The notes: generated from the sequence alone by a model not told the origin. DNA of 64,000 nt from Roseovarius lutimaris (GCF_900115165.1 NZ_FOVP01000013.1:62001-126000), one strand, 5' to 3'. Shown: positions 50,568 through 59,928, counted from the first letter of the stretch. Numbers and translations: made by a program.

Positions 50568-51182
50568 ATGACATACGCCCTGCCCCCTTCGCATCCCGGT
50601 CAGGTGATCGGCCTTTTGGGCGGATCCTTTGATCCGCCGCATGTCGGCCACCTGCACATCAGCCGCGAGGCGCTCAAGCGGTTCGGGCTTGACCGGCTTT
50701 GGTGGCTGGTCAGCCCCGGCAATCCGCTCAAGGCGCGTGGCCCCGCCCCGCTTGAACGGCGGATGAAGGCGGCGCGCGACCTTGTCGATCATCCGCGTAT
50801 TGATGTGACCGATTTCGAGGCCGAGGCCGGCACGCGCTATACTGCCGAGACCCTGCGGGCGCTGATCCGGGCACGACCGGGCGTGCGCTTTGTCTGGTTG
50901 ATGGGGGCCGATAACCTGGCCCAGTTCCATCTCTGGCAGGATTGGCGCAAGATCATGAATACCGTGCCGGTCGGCGTTCTGGCCCGCCCCGGCCAGAGGA
51001 TTTCGGCGCGCATGTCGCCCGCCGCGCGGATCTTTGACCATGCCCGCCTTGGCGCGCACCAGTGCCACCGACTTGGGCGGATGGACGCCCCGGCCTGGTG
51101 TTTCGTCAATGTCCCGATGATGGCGATTTCATCAACCCGGCTGCGCCAGAACGGAGCCTGGTCAGATGTTCCGCAAAAGTGA
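50568..51182 (+). CDS. nadD: nicotinate-nucleotide adenylyltransferase
   Basis: Adenylylates nicotinate mononucleotide in NAD synthesis. From the ATG at 50568 it has 204 residues. The nucleotidyltransferase signature is [20 protein letters not shown], with [27 protein letters not shown] and the C-terminal AISSTRLR (the ISSTxxR motif). The upstream 15 residues of the longer frame are not conserved. It lies 63 bases after the hydrolase gene and 60 before the DacB gene. Confidence 0.95.
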   Translation: MTYALPPSHPGQVIGLLGGSFDPPHVGHLHISREALKRFGLDRLWWLVSPGNPLKARGPAPLERRMKAARDLVDHPRIDVTDFEAEAGTRYTAETLRALIRARPGVRFVWLMGADNLAQFHLWQDWRKIMNTVPVGVLARPGQRISARMSPAARIFDHARLGAHQCHRLGRMDAPAWCFVNVPMMAISSTRLRQNGAWSDVPQK

Positions 51183-51242
51183 CGCAGCCGTGACCGCGAA
51201 TGCCGATTGCACCGCGACGCGCGCTGCGCTTTACTCTGTGGC

Positions 51243-52751
51243 ATGAGCAAAGGATTTTCCAGACGTGCCTTTCTTGGCACCGCGCTATCGGCGCTTGCCG
51301 TGCCCGCATGGGCCGGCGCGCCAAGCGTTTCCCTGCGCCCCCAGGCGCGGCCGGGAGATTTTGCCCGCACCGTTGCCACCCGCGGCCCAAGTGCGCCCAG
51401 CACCCGGGCGCTGATTGCCGAGGCCAAATTATCGGGGCGCGTCGGCTTTGCGGTGAGCGATGCCAAAACCGGGCTTGTTCTGGAACAGGGCGATGGCGCG
51501 CTCGGCCTGCCGCCCGCCAGCGTGACCAAGGCGGTCACAGCGCTTTACGGGCTTGAGACGCTCGGTGCAAACCATCGGTTCCAGACCCGTCTTATCGCGA
51601 CCGGGCCGATCTCGAACGGGATACTTCAGGGCGATCTTATCCTGGCCGGGGGCGGCGACCCGACGCTTGACACGAACGCCCTTGCGGGCATGGCCGCCGC
51701 CTTGAAAAAGAAGGGCCTGCGCGAGGTGCGCGGCAAGTTCCTGGTCTGGGGCGGGGCAGTGCCGTTCCTGCGCGCGATTGACGAGACCCAGCCAGAGCAT
51801 GCCGGTTATAACCCGTCGCTTTCGGGGCTGAACCTGAATTACAACCGGGTGCATTTTGAGTGGAAGCGCAGCGGCGGCAATTATGCCATCACCATGGATG
51901 CGCGATCCGACAAATATCGCCCCGATGTCACCATGGCGCGCATGCGCATCGCCGAGCGCACGAGCCCGGTTTACACCTATCGTGCCACGGGCGCGCGCGA
52001 TGACTGGACCGTGGCACGCCGCGCCCTTGGCAATGGCGGCGCGCGGTGGTTGCCGGTGCGCCAGCCCGAACTTTACGCAGGCGAGGTCTTTGCCACCTTT
52101 GCCCGCGCGCAGGGCCTCAAGCTTGGCAAACCAGGGATCACCAAGAGCACGCCCTCGGGCACCACGCTTGTCACCCATCAAAGCGACACCCTGAGCAAGA
52201 TCCTGCGCGGCATGCTGCGCTATTCCACCAACCTGACGGCGGAAATGATCGGCCTTGCCGCAAGTGCTGCACGGCTTGGCAAACCCGTAAACCTGCGCGC
52301 CTCGGCGCGGGAAATGACCGCCTGGGCGAAATCCAGCCTTGGGATGAGCAGCGCAAAGCTGGTTGATCATTCAGGGCTTGGCGATGCGTCACGCCTGACG
52401 GCGTCATCCATGGCGGGCGCGCTTGGGCGGGCCCATCGCGCGGGGCTATTGAAACCGCTGTTGCGCGACATCCCGCTGCGCGACACGCGCGGGCGCGCCC
52501 TCAAGTCGCAGCCGGTAAAAGTGGTGGCGAAAACCGGCACGCTCTATTTCGTAAGCGCGCTTGCCGGCTATATGACCACACCAGACGGCGCCGAAATGGC
52601 GTTTGCCATTTTCACCGCCAGCGACAGCCTGCGCGCCAAGGTAAACTCGGCGCAGGATGAGCGCCCGCCCGGTGCCGCCTCGTGGAACAGGCGCGCGAAA
52701 AAGCTGCAACAGGCGTTGATTGAACGCTGGGGCACGGTTTATGGCGGATAG
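51243..52751 (+). CDS. dacB: D-alanyl-D-alanine carboxypeptidase/endopeptidase (PBP4, S13)
   Basis: Periplasmic peptidoglycan enzyme of 502 residues. The export signal is MSKGFSRRAFLGTALSALAV, with a twin-arginine-like SRRAFLG. The penicillin-binding motifs are SxxK in PPASVTKAVTALYGLE, SxN in RYSTNLTAEMIG and KTG in VVAKTGTLYFVSA. A large insert between the first two motifs is typical of class C PBP4. The longer frame from 51207 adds 12 residues before the signal and is unlikely. The convergent enoyl-CoA hydratase gene ends 6 bases away. Confidence 0.94.
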   Translation: MSKGFSRRAFLGTALSALAVPAWAGAPSVSLRPQARPGDFARTVATRGPSAPSTRALIAEAKLSGRVGFAVSDAKTGLVLEQGDGALGLPPASVTKAVTALYGLETLGANHRFQTRLIATGPISNGILQGDLILAGGGDPTLDTNALAGMAAALKKKGLREVRGKFLVWGGAVPFLRAIDETQPEHAGYNPSLSGLNLNYNRVHFEWKRSGGNYAITMDARSDKYRPDVTMARMRIAERTSPVYTYRATGARDDWTVARRALGNGGARWLPVRQPELYAGEVFATFARAQGLKLGKPGITKSTPSGTTLVTHQSDTLSKILRGMLRYSTNLTAEMIGLAASAARLGKPVNLRASAREMTAWAKSSLGMSSAKLVDHSGLGDASRLTASSMAGALGRAHRAGLLKPLLRDIPLRDTRGRALKSQPVKVVAKTGTLYFVSALAGYMTTPDGAEMAFAIFTASDSLRAKVNSAQDERPPGAASWNRRAKKLQQALIERWGTVYGG

Positions 52752-52757
52752 CCAGGC

Positions 52758-53552
52758 TTAGGTCTTGCCCTTGAAGACCGGCGCGCGCGCCGCAAGATTG
52801 GCGGCGATCTGTTCCATCTGGTGCGGCTTGCCGATAAGATCGGCCTGCTCGCGGCTTTCGGCCAAGAGGATGTCATCCTCGTCTGCGCCGCTTTCCGCCA
52901 CACCGATAAGGCGCTTGGCGGCGCGGATGGCCGAGGGGCTTTTGGCGGCAATCTGCGCCGCAAGATCGCGCGCGGCCGCAAGCGGATCATCGGCGATCTC
53001 GGTGACAAGGCCCCAGTCAAGCGCCTGCGTGGCCTCAACCGGCGTGGCGCTATAGGTCAGGCGGCGGATCACGTCGCTGCGCGTCAGCCCGCGCAAGAGC
53101 ACCATACCGCCCATATCGGGGATCAACCCCCATTTCATCTCCATCACCGCAAGCTTGGCATCAGGCCCGGCGATGCGGATATCGGCGCCAAGGGCCAGTT
53201 GAAACCCCGCGCCGTAGACCGCGCCATGCAGGGCGGCGATCACCGGCACCGGCACCCGGCGCCAGACCATCGCCACCTCCTGAAAGAGATTGGTATTGCC
53301 ATGGCTGCGCGGCATGATCAGCGCCTCTGGATCGGTCGCCGCGAACTTGGCAAAGCTCATCACGTCAAGCCCGGCGCAAAACGCCTGTCCTTCGCCTGTC
53401 AGAACCACGGCACGAACATCGCTTTCGCAGAGCTCTTGACCGGCGGCGACAATCGCCTCGGCCATCTCCGGGTCAACCGCGTTGCGCTTGTCGGCGCGCG
53501 TCAGGGTGACTGTGGCGATGTGGTTGTCGAACTCGACGCGGACCCGGCTCAT
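52758..53552 (-). CDS. enoyl-CoA hydratase/isomerase family protein
   Basis: Crotonase-fold protein of 264 residues, from the ATG at 53552 with SD AGGAGA six bases upstream. The oxyanion-hole segments are GEGQAFCAGLDVMSFAKF and ALHGAVYGAGFQLALGADIR. The usual catalytic Glu pair after GLIPDMGG is not obvious, so the reaction (hydratase, isomerase or other crotonase chemistry) is open. The longer frame upstream belongs to the opposite-strand aminotransferase region. Substrate unknown. Confidence 0.9.
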   Translation of the reverse strand: MSRVRVEFDNHIATVTLTRADKRNAVDPEMAEAIVAAGQELCESDVRAVVLTGEGQAFCAGLDVMSFAKFAATDPEALIMPRSHGNTNLFQEVAMVWRRVPVPVIAALHGAVYGAGFQLALGADIRIAGPDAKLAVMEMKWGLIPDMGGMVLLRGLTRSDVIRRLTYSATPVEATQALDWGLVTEIADDPLAAARDLAAQIAAKSPSAIRAAKRLIGVAESGADEDDILLAESREQADLIGKPHQMEQIAANLAARAPVFKGKT

Positions 53553-53663
53553 GGCGCTCTCCTTTGGCTGTGTCGGCATGAAACACCAACTGCCGTGGCA
53601 AGGCCAGACCGACGTGGCGGCAAACCCTTGCACGCGCCCGGCCGATCCCGTTAACTGCGCGCC

Positions 53664-54770
53664 ATGGATACACCGCGCTACACCGACCTTGTTCAATCCC
53701 TGCCCGCCAACGTGCCTTTTGTCGGCCCCGAGGAACAGGAACGCGCCCGCGGCGCGCCCTTTGCCGCCCGCCTTGGGGCGAATGAAAACATCTTTGGCCC
53801 CTCGCCGTCGGCGATTGCCGCGATGTGCGCCGAGGCCGAAAATGTGTGGAAATACGGCGATCCGACAAGCCATGATCTGCGCGTCGCTCTGGCCGACCGG
53901 ATGGGCGTTGCGACCGAAAGCATCCTTGTCGGCGAAGGCATCGACGGCCTGCTTGGCAACCTCGTGCGCCTGCTGATTGCACCGGGTGACGCCGTGGTCA
54001 CCTCGGACGGGGCCTATCCGACGTTCAACTATCATGTCGCGGGCTTTGGCGGGGTGCTGCACAAGGTGCCTTACCGCGACGACCACGAGGATTTGACCGC
54101 GCTGATGATCCGCGCGCACGAGGTCGGGGCAAAGCTGATCTATCTGGCCAATCCCGACAACCCGATGGGCACATGGCACAAAGGCGCCGATATTGTCGCC
54201 GCACTGGATCGGCTGCCCGAGGGCTGTTTGCTCCTGCTGGACGAGGCTTATGTCGAATTCGCCCCCGAAGACACCGCCGCCCCGGTGGCCGGGAATGATC
54301 CCCGCGTGATCCGGATGCGCACATTTTCAAAGGCTTACGGCATGGCTGGCGCGCGCATCGGCTATGCGATTGGCGCGCCCGATCTGATCCGCAGCTTTGA
54401 CAAGATCCGCAATCATTTCGGCATGAACCGGATGGCGCAGGTCGGCGCGCTCGCGGCGCTGAATGACACCGCATGGCTTGCGGATATTCAGGCCAAGGTG
54501 GCCGATCCGCGCAATTCCATCGCGCGGATCGCCGCCGAAAACGGGCTGACAAGCCTGCCCTCGGCAACCAATTTCGTCGCCGTGGACTGTGGCCGGGACG
54601 GCGATTTCGCCCGCGCCGTGCTTGGTGCCCTGGTGGCGCGTGGGGTTTTCGTGCGGATGCCCTTTGTCGCGCCGCAAGATCGCTGTATCCGCATAAGCTG
54701 TGGCCGACCAGAGGATCTGGCGGTGCTGGCGGAGGCCCTGCCCCAGGCGCTTGCAGAGGCGCGCGGATAA
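53664..54770 (+). CDS. PLP-dependent aminotransferase (HisC-like class I/II)
   Basis: A 368-residue fold-type I aminotransferase. It has ARLGANENIFGPSPSA near the start, YLANPDNPMGTW, the PLP-binding aspartate region LLLLDEAYVEF and the Schiff-base lysine in RTFSKAYGMAGARIGYAI. It resembles histidinol-phosphate aminotransferase, but no his genes are nearby, so it may act on another amino acid such as phenylalanine or tyrosine. A 58-residue membrane protein follows. Confidence 0.9.
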   Translation: MDTPRYTDLVQSLPANVPFVGPEEQERARGAPFAARLGANENIFGPSPSAIAAMCAEAENVWKYGDPTSHDLRVALADRMGVATESILVGEGIDGLLGNLVRLLIAPGDAVVTSDGAYPTFNYHVAGFGGVLHKVPYRDDHEDLTALMIRAHEVGAKLIYLANPDNPMGTWHKGADIVAALDRLPEGCLLLLDEAYVEFAPEDTAAPVAGNDPRVIRMRTFSKAYGMAGARIGYAIGAPDLIRSFDKIRNHFGMNRMAQVGALAALNDTAWLADIQAKVADPRNSIARIAAENGLTSLPSATNFVAVDCGRDGDFARAVLGALVARGVFVRMPFVAPQDRCIRISCGRPEDLAVLAEALPQALAEARG

Positions 54771-54836
54771 CGGCCAATGGCGAGAGACGGGCAATAATTA
54801 ACCTGACAGGCGGAATTATCGCGCTAAACTTGCGCC

Positions 54837-55013
54837 ATGAATCGTAGAAACATGCCCTCTGCCCCCAATTACACCAACGCCGCTCTGGTGATGGGCCTGG
54901 TGAATTTGGTCTGGGTGTTCATGGTGATCTGGGCAAAGCTTGGCCTGTTGGCCGTGCTCGCCACGGGCTATGTCCTTAACAAGCTGATCAACCGGATCGC
55001 ACGGGCGCGCTAA
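54837..55013 (+). CDS. small membrane protein of unknown function
   Basis: A 58-residue frame: a short basic start (MNRRNMPSAPNY), then two hydrophobic segments (about 16-32, LVMGLVNLVWVFMVIWA, and 34-48, LGLLAVLATGYVLN), ending basic (KLINRIARAR). Codon use is like its neighbours, supporting a real gene. Its TAA overlaps the convergent stop of the aminotransferase on the other strand. Spacing of 66 bases from the HisC-like gene allows co-transcription. Function unknown. Confidence 0.65.
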   Translation: MNRRNMPSAPNYTNAALVMGLVNLVWVFMVIWAKLGLLAVLATGYVLNKLINRIARAR

Positions 55014-56206
55014 CGCCCGGCAATCACCCGCGCCGCCGCCGACACGGCCCCCGCGCCATGCGGGATATCAAGCGCGGCAAACCCCGCCTCGATCACCCCA
55101 AGCGCGCCCATCACCATATGCGCATTCACATGCCCCATATGGCCGATGCGGAAAAACCCGTGCCAAGCCGGATCATTCGGCTCTGTCATGCCAAGCCCGA
55201 TGCCGAGCGTCAGCCCGGCCTCATCCTCGACCCATTTGCGAAGGCGCGAGCCATGCGGCGCGCCGATGCGCAAGGCGGTGACCGCCCGGCTGCGCAGGGC
55301 GGGGTCGGCGACATTAAGCTCCAGCGGGCCATCCGTGCCCCAGGTCTCGCAGGCGGTCCAGATCGCGCGGGCAAGCTGATCGTGGCGCGCCCAGATCGCC
55401 TCGATGCCTTCGGCATTGATCATGTCAAGCGCCGCGCGCAGCCCGTAAAGGTGATGCGTCGGCGCCGTGCCGCCGAAATACTGATAGAACATCTCCGGGT
55501 TGGCACGCGGCCCCCAATCCCAATAGCGGGTGACATTCGCCATTGCAGCGCGCGCCGCAGCGGCCTTGTCGTTAAAGAAAACAAAGCCAAGGCCCGGCGG
55601 CACCATCAGGCCCTTCTGGCTTGCCGCGACCATCACATCGACACCCCATTCATCCATCTCAAACCGGTCGCACCCCAGCGAAGCAATGCAATCGGCCATC
55701 AAAAGCGCAGGATGCCCGGCGCCGTCCAAGGCGGCGCGAATCGCCGCCACATCGTTGAGCACCGAGGTCGAAGTATCCACATGCGTGGCCAGAACCGCCT
55801 TGATGGTGTGGCCCTTGTCAGCGCGCAAGGCCGCTTCAAGCTGATCCGGGTCAACCGGAGCACGCTTGCCGAAATCAAGCATCTGCGTTTCGATCCCCTG
55901 CCCGCGCGCCACCTCGGCCCAGCCATGGCCAAACCGCCCGGTCGCAGGCACAAGAACCCGCTCGCCCGGCGCAATCGTGTTGGCAAGGGCCGCCTCCCAT
56001 GCGCCATGGCCATTGCTGATATAGATCGCCACATGGCCCTTGGTGCGCGCCACCGCCGCCAGATCGGGGATCAGGCCCGCGGTCATTTCGATCACCTCGC
56101 CCTCATAGATATTGGGCGCCGAGCGGTGCATCGCGCGCAACACCTCTTCGGGCATGACCGAAGGGCCGGGAATGGCGAGGTAAGGGCGACCCTGGGATAG
56201 GCTCAT
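55010..56206 (-). CDS. serine/alanine-glyoxylate aminotransferase family protein
   Basis: PLP-dependent class V aminotransferase of 398 residues. Typical features are PYLAIPGPSVMPEEVLRAM at the start, the glycine-rich ISNGHGAWEAALAN, the aspartate in ALLMADCIASLGCDRFEMDE and the PLP lysine in VAASQKGLMVPPGLGF. Relatives act on serine-glyoxylate, alanine-glyoxylate or aspartate-glyoxylate (BhcA of the beta-hydroxyaspartate cycle). No bhc partners lie here, so serine- or alanine-glyoxylate transamination is more likely. SD AGGAGAACAC precedes the ATG. Confidence 0.92.
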   Translation of the reverse strand: MSLSQGRPYLAIPGPSVMPEEVLRAMHRSAPNIYEGEVIEMTAGLIPDLAAVARTKGHVAIYISNGHGAWEAALANTIAPGERVLVPATGRFGHGWAEVARGQGIETQMLDFGKRAPVDPDQLEAALRADKGHTIKAVLATHVDTSTSVLNDVAAIRAALDGAGHPALLMADCIASLGCDRFEMDEWGVDVMVAASQKGLMVPPGLGFVFFNDKAAAARAAMANVTRYWDWGPRANPEMFYQYFGGTAPTHHLYGLRAALDMINAEGIEAIWARHDQLARAIWTACETWGTDGPLELNVADPALRSRAVTALRIGAPHGSRLRKWVEDEAGLTLGIGLGMTEPNDPAWHGFFRIGHMGHVNAHMVMGALGVIEAGFAALDIPHGAGAVSAAARVIAGR

Positions 56207-56357
56207 GTCTGTGTTCTCCTGGCGATTGAGGCGCCGACATTACGCCGCTTTGGCGCGCCGTCAATCGCTGATCGCCGACTTGCCATGCGGCGTCTGGCCC
56301 CCTAAACCGGGCCAAGCCGGGCCAAGCCGCCCCCGCCAATCAAAGAGCCTTGCCCGT

Positions 56358-57041
56358 ATGAGCCTTTTCAAACGGATTTCCAATTGGGAGCGCGCGCTGC
56401 GGGCGTCTTATAATACCGACCTTTCGACCCCGGAGAACCGCCGACGCGCCGAGATCTATAACCTGTGGTTCGATCATGCGGTTCTGCGCAGGGTCTGGAG
56501 CAATTGCTTTCAGGTCGCACCGGGGGTGTACCGGTCGAACCAGCCGACGCATGAGCGTTTCGAGCGGCTCAGCGCCGCAGGGGTGCGCACGGTTCTGAAC
56601 CTGCGCGGGGCGGCGGGGGCGGCGCATTACCTGGTTGAGGAAGAAAGCTGTCGCACGCTTGGGCTGACCCTTGTCAATTGCGCGCTTCAGGCCCGCGATG
56701 CCGCCCCGCCCGAGACCATACTTGCGTTGATCCATGCCTTTCGCGAGATCGAGAAACCCTTTGTGATGCATTGCAAATCCGGCGCTGACCGGGCCGGGTT
56801 TGCCGCGGCGATCTATCTTCTGGTGATTGAACGCCGCCCCCTGGCCGAGGCGCGCAAGATGCTTGCGGCGCGGTTCTGGCACTTCAAATGGTCCCGCACC
56901 GGCATTCTGGACTACATCCTTGACCAGTACGAGGCCCGCAATGCCCAAAGCCCGATCGGCTTTGAAGAGTGGATCGCCAGTGAATACGACCCGGACGCCC
57001 TTCAGGCGGCCTATCACGCGACGCACAAACCGCTATTTTGA
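56358..57041 (+). CDS. tyrosine/dual-specificity phosphatase-like protein
   Basis: A 227-residue soluble protein with the cysteine-phosphatase loop HCKSGADRAG (C-x5-R), preceded by VAPGVYRSNQPTHERFERL and VRTVLNLRG, the usual frame of DSP/PTP proteins. The long upstream part of the open frame is not conserved-looking; the ATG at 56358 begins MSLFKRISNWERALR. The substrate could be protein, lipid or nucleotide phosphate. It converges on a glycosyltransferase gene with a 9-base overlap. Confidence 0.87.
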   Translation: MSLFKRISNWERALRASYNTDLSTPENRRRAEIYNLWFDHAVLRRVWSNCFQVAPGVYRSNQPTHERFERLSAAGVRTVLNLRGAAGAAHYLVEEESCRTLGLTLVNCALQARDAAPPETILALIHAFREIEKPFVMHCKSGADRAGFAAAIYLLVIERRPLAEARKMLAARFWHFKWSRTGILDYILDQYEARNAQSPIGFEEWIASEYDPDALQAAYHATHKPLF

Positions 57042-57716
57042 GGCGCGATAGCGCGCCGCAAGGCGGGCCGGATCAGCGCCCAGAAAATACCGGCACAACA
57101 GGATCAGGTTGCGCCCGCCGCGCCGCAGCCAGCCATCGCGCCGATACCGCGCCGCACTTGTGCGCACCCGAAGCGGCAGAGCGGTAAGGCGACCGCGCAG
57201 GGCGCGCGCCATCGCCACATCCTCCATCAGCGCGATATCCGGGTAGCCCCCCACCGCGTCATATTCGGTGCGTGATATCAACAGGCCCTGATCGCCGTAA
57301 GGCAGCCCAAAAAGCCGCGAGCGCAGATTGGCCCAGCCCGCCACAAACCACGCCATGCCGCCGCCCGCATCAAACCCAAGCCGGAAATAGGCCGCCCCGC
57401 CGCGCGCCATGTGATCGCTCACCGCCCCGGACCAGCCAGCAGGCAAAACCGTGTCGGCATGCAGGAACAAAAGCCACTCGCCCGCCGCCACCTTGGCGCC
57501 GCGCCGCAATTGCCCGCCGCGCGAGGGCGCGCCCTGCACGATCACCGCACCGGCCGCATCGGCAATCGCAAGCGTGGCATCCCCCGATCCGCCATCGCTT
57601 ATCACCAGCTCCCGGATCAGCCCCGCCTCAAGCCCCTCGATCAAGGCCGCAAGGCAGGCCGGCAGGGCCGCATCGGCATTCAATGTCGGGATCACCACGG
57701 TTAAAGCTGCGCGCAT
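57033..57716 (-). CDS. family 2 glycosyltransferase (TIGR04283-like)
   Basis: A 227-residue GT-A glycosyltransferase: LTVVIPTLNADAALPACLAA, LVISDGGSGDATLAIADAAG, the DxD-type motif in WLLFLHADTVLPAGW and DQGLLISRTEYDAVGGYPDI. The family TIGR04283 is annotated as arsenosugar glycosyltransferase, but usually by sequence only. A partner TIGR04282 gene, often adjacent, is not seen here. No membrane segment. It overlaps the end of the convergent phosphatase gene by nine bases. Confidence 0.87.
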   Translation of the reverse strand: MRAALTVVIPTLNADAALPACLAALIEGLEAGLIRELVISDGGSGDATLAIADAAGAVIVQGAPSRGGQLRRGAKVAAGEWLLFLHADTVLPAGWSGAVSDHMARGGAAYFRLGFDAGGGMAWFVAGWANLRSRLFGLPYGDQGLLISRTEYDAVGGYPDIALMEDVAMARALRGRLTALPLRVRTSAARYRRDGWLRRGGRNLILLCRYFLGADPARLAARYRASK

Positions 57717-57785
57717 GAGGCCCCCCCCCTGTTGTCTTCGCCTGACAGACCTATATTACACCCGGACCACCAGTGGGAGAGGCGA

Positions 57786-58517
57786 ATGACACGCAGCATT
57801 CTGGAAATCACCGGGTCAGACGCCGCGCATTTTCTGCAAGGCCTGATCACCAATGACATCACACGCCTCGATAAGGGGCTTGTCTATGCCGCGATGCTGA
57901 CACCGCAGGGCAAATACCTGGCGGATTTCTTTCTGCTCTCGCAGGGAGAGGCGATCTGGCTTGATGTCGACAGCAGCCTTGCCGCCCCTCTGGCGCAACG
58001 TCTTGGCATGTACAAACTGCGCTCGGATGTGACCATTGCCGAGACCGACCGCCAGGTCTGGCGCGGAACCGGCCCCGCCCCCGAGGGCGCCCTGAGCGAC
58101 CCGCGCCATCCCGAAATGGGCTGGCGGCTCTACGGCGATAAGGCTGGCGATGACGGCACGGATTTCGATGCGATCCGAGTGGCCCATTGCATCCCCGAAA
58201 CCGGGGTTGAGCTGACCCCCGACAGCTTTATCCTTGAGGCCGGGCTTGAGCGGCTAGACGGTGTTGATTTTCGCAAGGGCTGTTACGTGGGCCAAGAAGT
58301 CACGGCGCGGATGAAACACAAGACCGAGCTGCGCAAGGGCCTGACCACCGTGGCGATCGACGGCGCGGCCCCGGTCGGCACCGACATTTCCACGCCCGAT
58401 GGCAAGGCGGCCGGTACGCTTTACACACAGTCGGGCAATCGCGCGATTGCCTATTTGCGCTTTGATCGCGCCGTTGCTGGGATGACGGCCGACACAGCAC
58501 GCATTGATCCGATCTAA
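57786..58517 (+). CDS. ygfZ: folate-binding iron-sulfur maturation/tRNA-modification protein YgfZ
   Basis: GcvT-like folate-dependent protein (243 residues) that supports certain Fe-S enzymes, including tRNA-modifying MiaB. The signature KGCYVGQEVTARMKHKTE with its conserved Cys is diagnostic. The N-terminus (MTRSILEITGSDAAHFLQG, LITNDI) is typical. The ATG at 57786 is preceded by GGGAGAGG. A large inverted repeat begins three bases past its stop. Confidence 0.93.
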   Translation: MTRSILEITGSDAAHFLQGLITNDITRLDKGLVYAAMLTPQGKYLADFFLLSQGEAIWLDVDSSLAAPLAQRLGMYKLRSDVTIAETDRQVWRGTGPAPEGALSDPRHPEMGWRLYGDKAGDDGTDFDAIRVAHCIPETGVELTPDSFILEAGLERLDGVDFRKGCYVGQEVTARMKHKTELRKGLTTVAIDGAAPVGTDISTPDGKAAGTLYTQSGNRAIAYLRFDRAVAGMTADTARIDPI

Positions 58518-58519
58518 CC

Positions 58520-58590
58520 CGTAGGGTGGGTGAAACCCACGCTTCTTTGGGCCGAGTTCAAGAACGAGCGTGGGTTTCACCCACCCTACG
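58520..58590. repeat. 24-bp perfect inverted repeat (REPIN/MITE-like hairpin)
   Basis: The arms 58520-58543 and 58567-58590 are perfectly complementary over 24 bases (left arm begins CGTAGGGTGGGTGAAACCC), separated by 23 bases. The GTAGGGTGGGT sequence is a motif I know from widespread bacterial extragenic palindromes. It lies between ygfZ and the convergent efp gene and could fold into a long hairpin that also stops transcription. Confidence 0.9.
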
Positions 58591-58669
58591 TGACCACACC
58601 GAACGCGCGCCCGAACGAGAAGAGGCCCCACATCGGGGGCCTCTGTCATCTGGTATATTGCGTCAGCGG

Positions 58670-59233
58670 TTACGCGCGCTCTGCGTATTCCATCGTCTCG
58701 GTGTTGACGATGATATCCTCATCGACGCCCACGAACGGCGGCACCATCACCTTGACGCCATTGTCCAGAACGGCGGGCTTGAAGCTGTTGGCGGCGGTCT
58801 GGCCTTTAACGACCGGCTCGGTCTCGACGATCTTGCAGGTCACCTTTTGCGGCAGGGACGCATGCAACGCCTCGCTTTCGTGAAATTCGACCGTGATCGT
58901 CATGCCGTCCTGAAGGAACGGGCGGCGATCCCCGAGCAGGTCTGCGGGCAATTCGATCTGCTCATAGGTTTCGATATCCATGAACACCAGCTTGCCGTTT
59001 TCCTCATAGAGGAACTGCTGGTCTTTCTGTTCCAACCGCACCCGCTCGACCTTGTCGGCGCTGCGGAAGCGTTCGTTCAGTTTTGAACCGTTTCGCAGGT
59101 TGCGCATTTCAACCTGAGCAAACGCGCCCCCCTTGCCGGGTTTGACATGATCCACCTTGACCGCAGCCCAAAGGCCACCGTTATGCTCCAATACGTTACC
59201 GGGGCGGATTTCGTTTCCGTTGATCTTAGGCAT
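58670..59233 (-). CDS. efp: elongation factor P
   Basis: Stimulates peptide bond formation at polyproline stalls. 187 residues from the ATG at 59233. The KOW-like N-terminal domain carries the modified-lysine loop [12 protein letters not shown], and the C-terminal OB domain ends [20 protein letters not shown]. The 69 residues upstream in the open frame are a chance extension. Its 5' gap (59234-59449) is shared with a divergent DUF6280-type gene and is AT-richer. Confidence 0.96.
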   Translation of the reverse strand: MPKINGNEIRPGNVLEHNGGLWAAVKVDHVKPGKGGAFAQVEMRNLRNGSKLNERFRSADKVERVRLEQKDQQFLYEENGKLVFMDIETYEQIELPADLLGDRRPFLQDGMTITVEFHESEALHASLPQKVTCKIVETEPVVKGQTAANSFKPAVLDNGVKVMVPPFVGVDEDIIVNTETMEYAERA

Positions 59234-59449
59234 TGCGTCCAAACCATGACAAAAGGTTGATAAGAAGTCTATGGCACCTATATCTGGCGTTACGATGGGT
59301 GGCAAGACAACGAGATATCGTTTTCGCGGAGGCGAGATATGCACAATTTGCATATAAGTTATGCGTATACGCTCTATCCGAATCAGTAAATCTCCGCCAT
59401 AAGGAGCGCCACGCCCAAAACACAAGAGCAATAAGAACAAGGACGAATG

Positions 59450-59770
59450 ATGAAGGATTTCGTTGACGGCACAGCGTTCAAGAGCGAACAGGGCAATCGT
59501 GCACGTAAACTTTTTGCGGCCGTTGTACTGGCCGCGCTGGATGATGCAATTTCCGACGACAAGAAATACGGCAATGGCCCCGAGCAGATCGCCCGTTGGG
59601 CGCGCTCACGCGATGGCCGCGAAGTCTTGTCTTGCGCCGGTATCGACCCGAACGAACGTGTTGTTTCGGGGTTGATGGATTTTGTCGCCAAAGGTGTACG
59701 TACCTCGGTCGCGCTGTCGCGTGAAGAGAGCGAACGTCGCAATGCTGCGGCCCAGGCCGAAGCGGCCTGA
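59450..59770 (+). CDS. DUF6280 family protein
   Basis: A 106-residue soluble protein highly typical of Rhodobacterales (family name from recognition): [60 protein letters not shown]. It looks all-helical and basic enough to bind nucleic acid, but no known motif is present. Two adjacent ATGs exist (59447, 59450); AAGGAC is better spaced for the second. Divergent from efp; a terminator follows. Function unknown. Confidence 0.82.
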   Translation: MKDFVDGTAFKSEQGNRARKLFAAVVLAALDDAISDDKKYGNGPEQIARWARSRDGREVLSCAGIDPNERVVSGLMDFVAKGVRTSVALSREESERRNAAAQAEAA

Positions 59771-59799
59771 CCGCGCCAAACCACCGTAGCTTTTCAAAG

Positions 59800-59825
59800 G
59801 CCCTGCCATAACTGGCGGGGCTTTT
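59800..59825 (+). terminator. rho-independent terminator after the DUF6280 gene
   Basis: GCCCTGCC (59800-59807) pairs with GGCGGGGC (59814-59821), with one G-U pair and a six-base loop, followed by TTTT. It lies 29 bases past the stop codon at 59770 and separates this gene from cobQ. Confidence 0.82.
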
Positions 59826-59928
59826 GCTTGTCCGGGGGTGCGGAAAACCACGGCGTACGCCCAATCATCGCTTTCACCGGGCGCGCCGCCTTTGTATCAA
59901 TCCCGCAAGAGCAAGCGGGGAACAGGCC

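Noticed and set aside
55010..56206. bhcA of the beta-hydroxyaspartate cycle
   Set aside because: The fold family fits, but the bhcB, C, D and R genes normally adjacent are absent.
59771..59928. Cobalamin riboswitch upstream of cobQ
   Set aside because: The gap is short and partly used by a terminator. I could not find a B12-box-like core or the needed stems.
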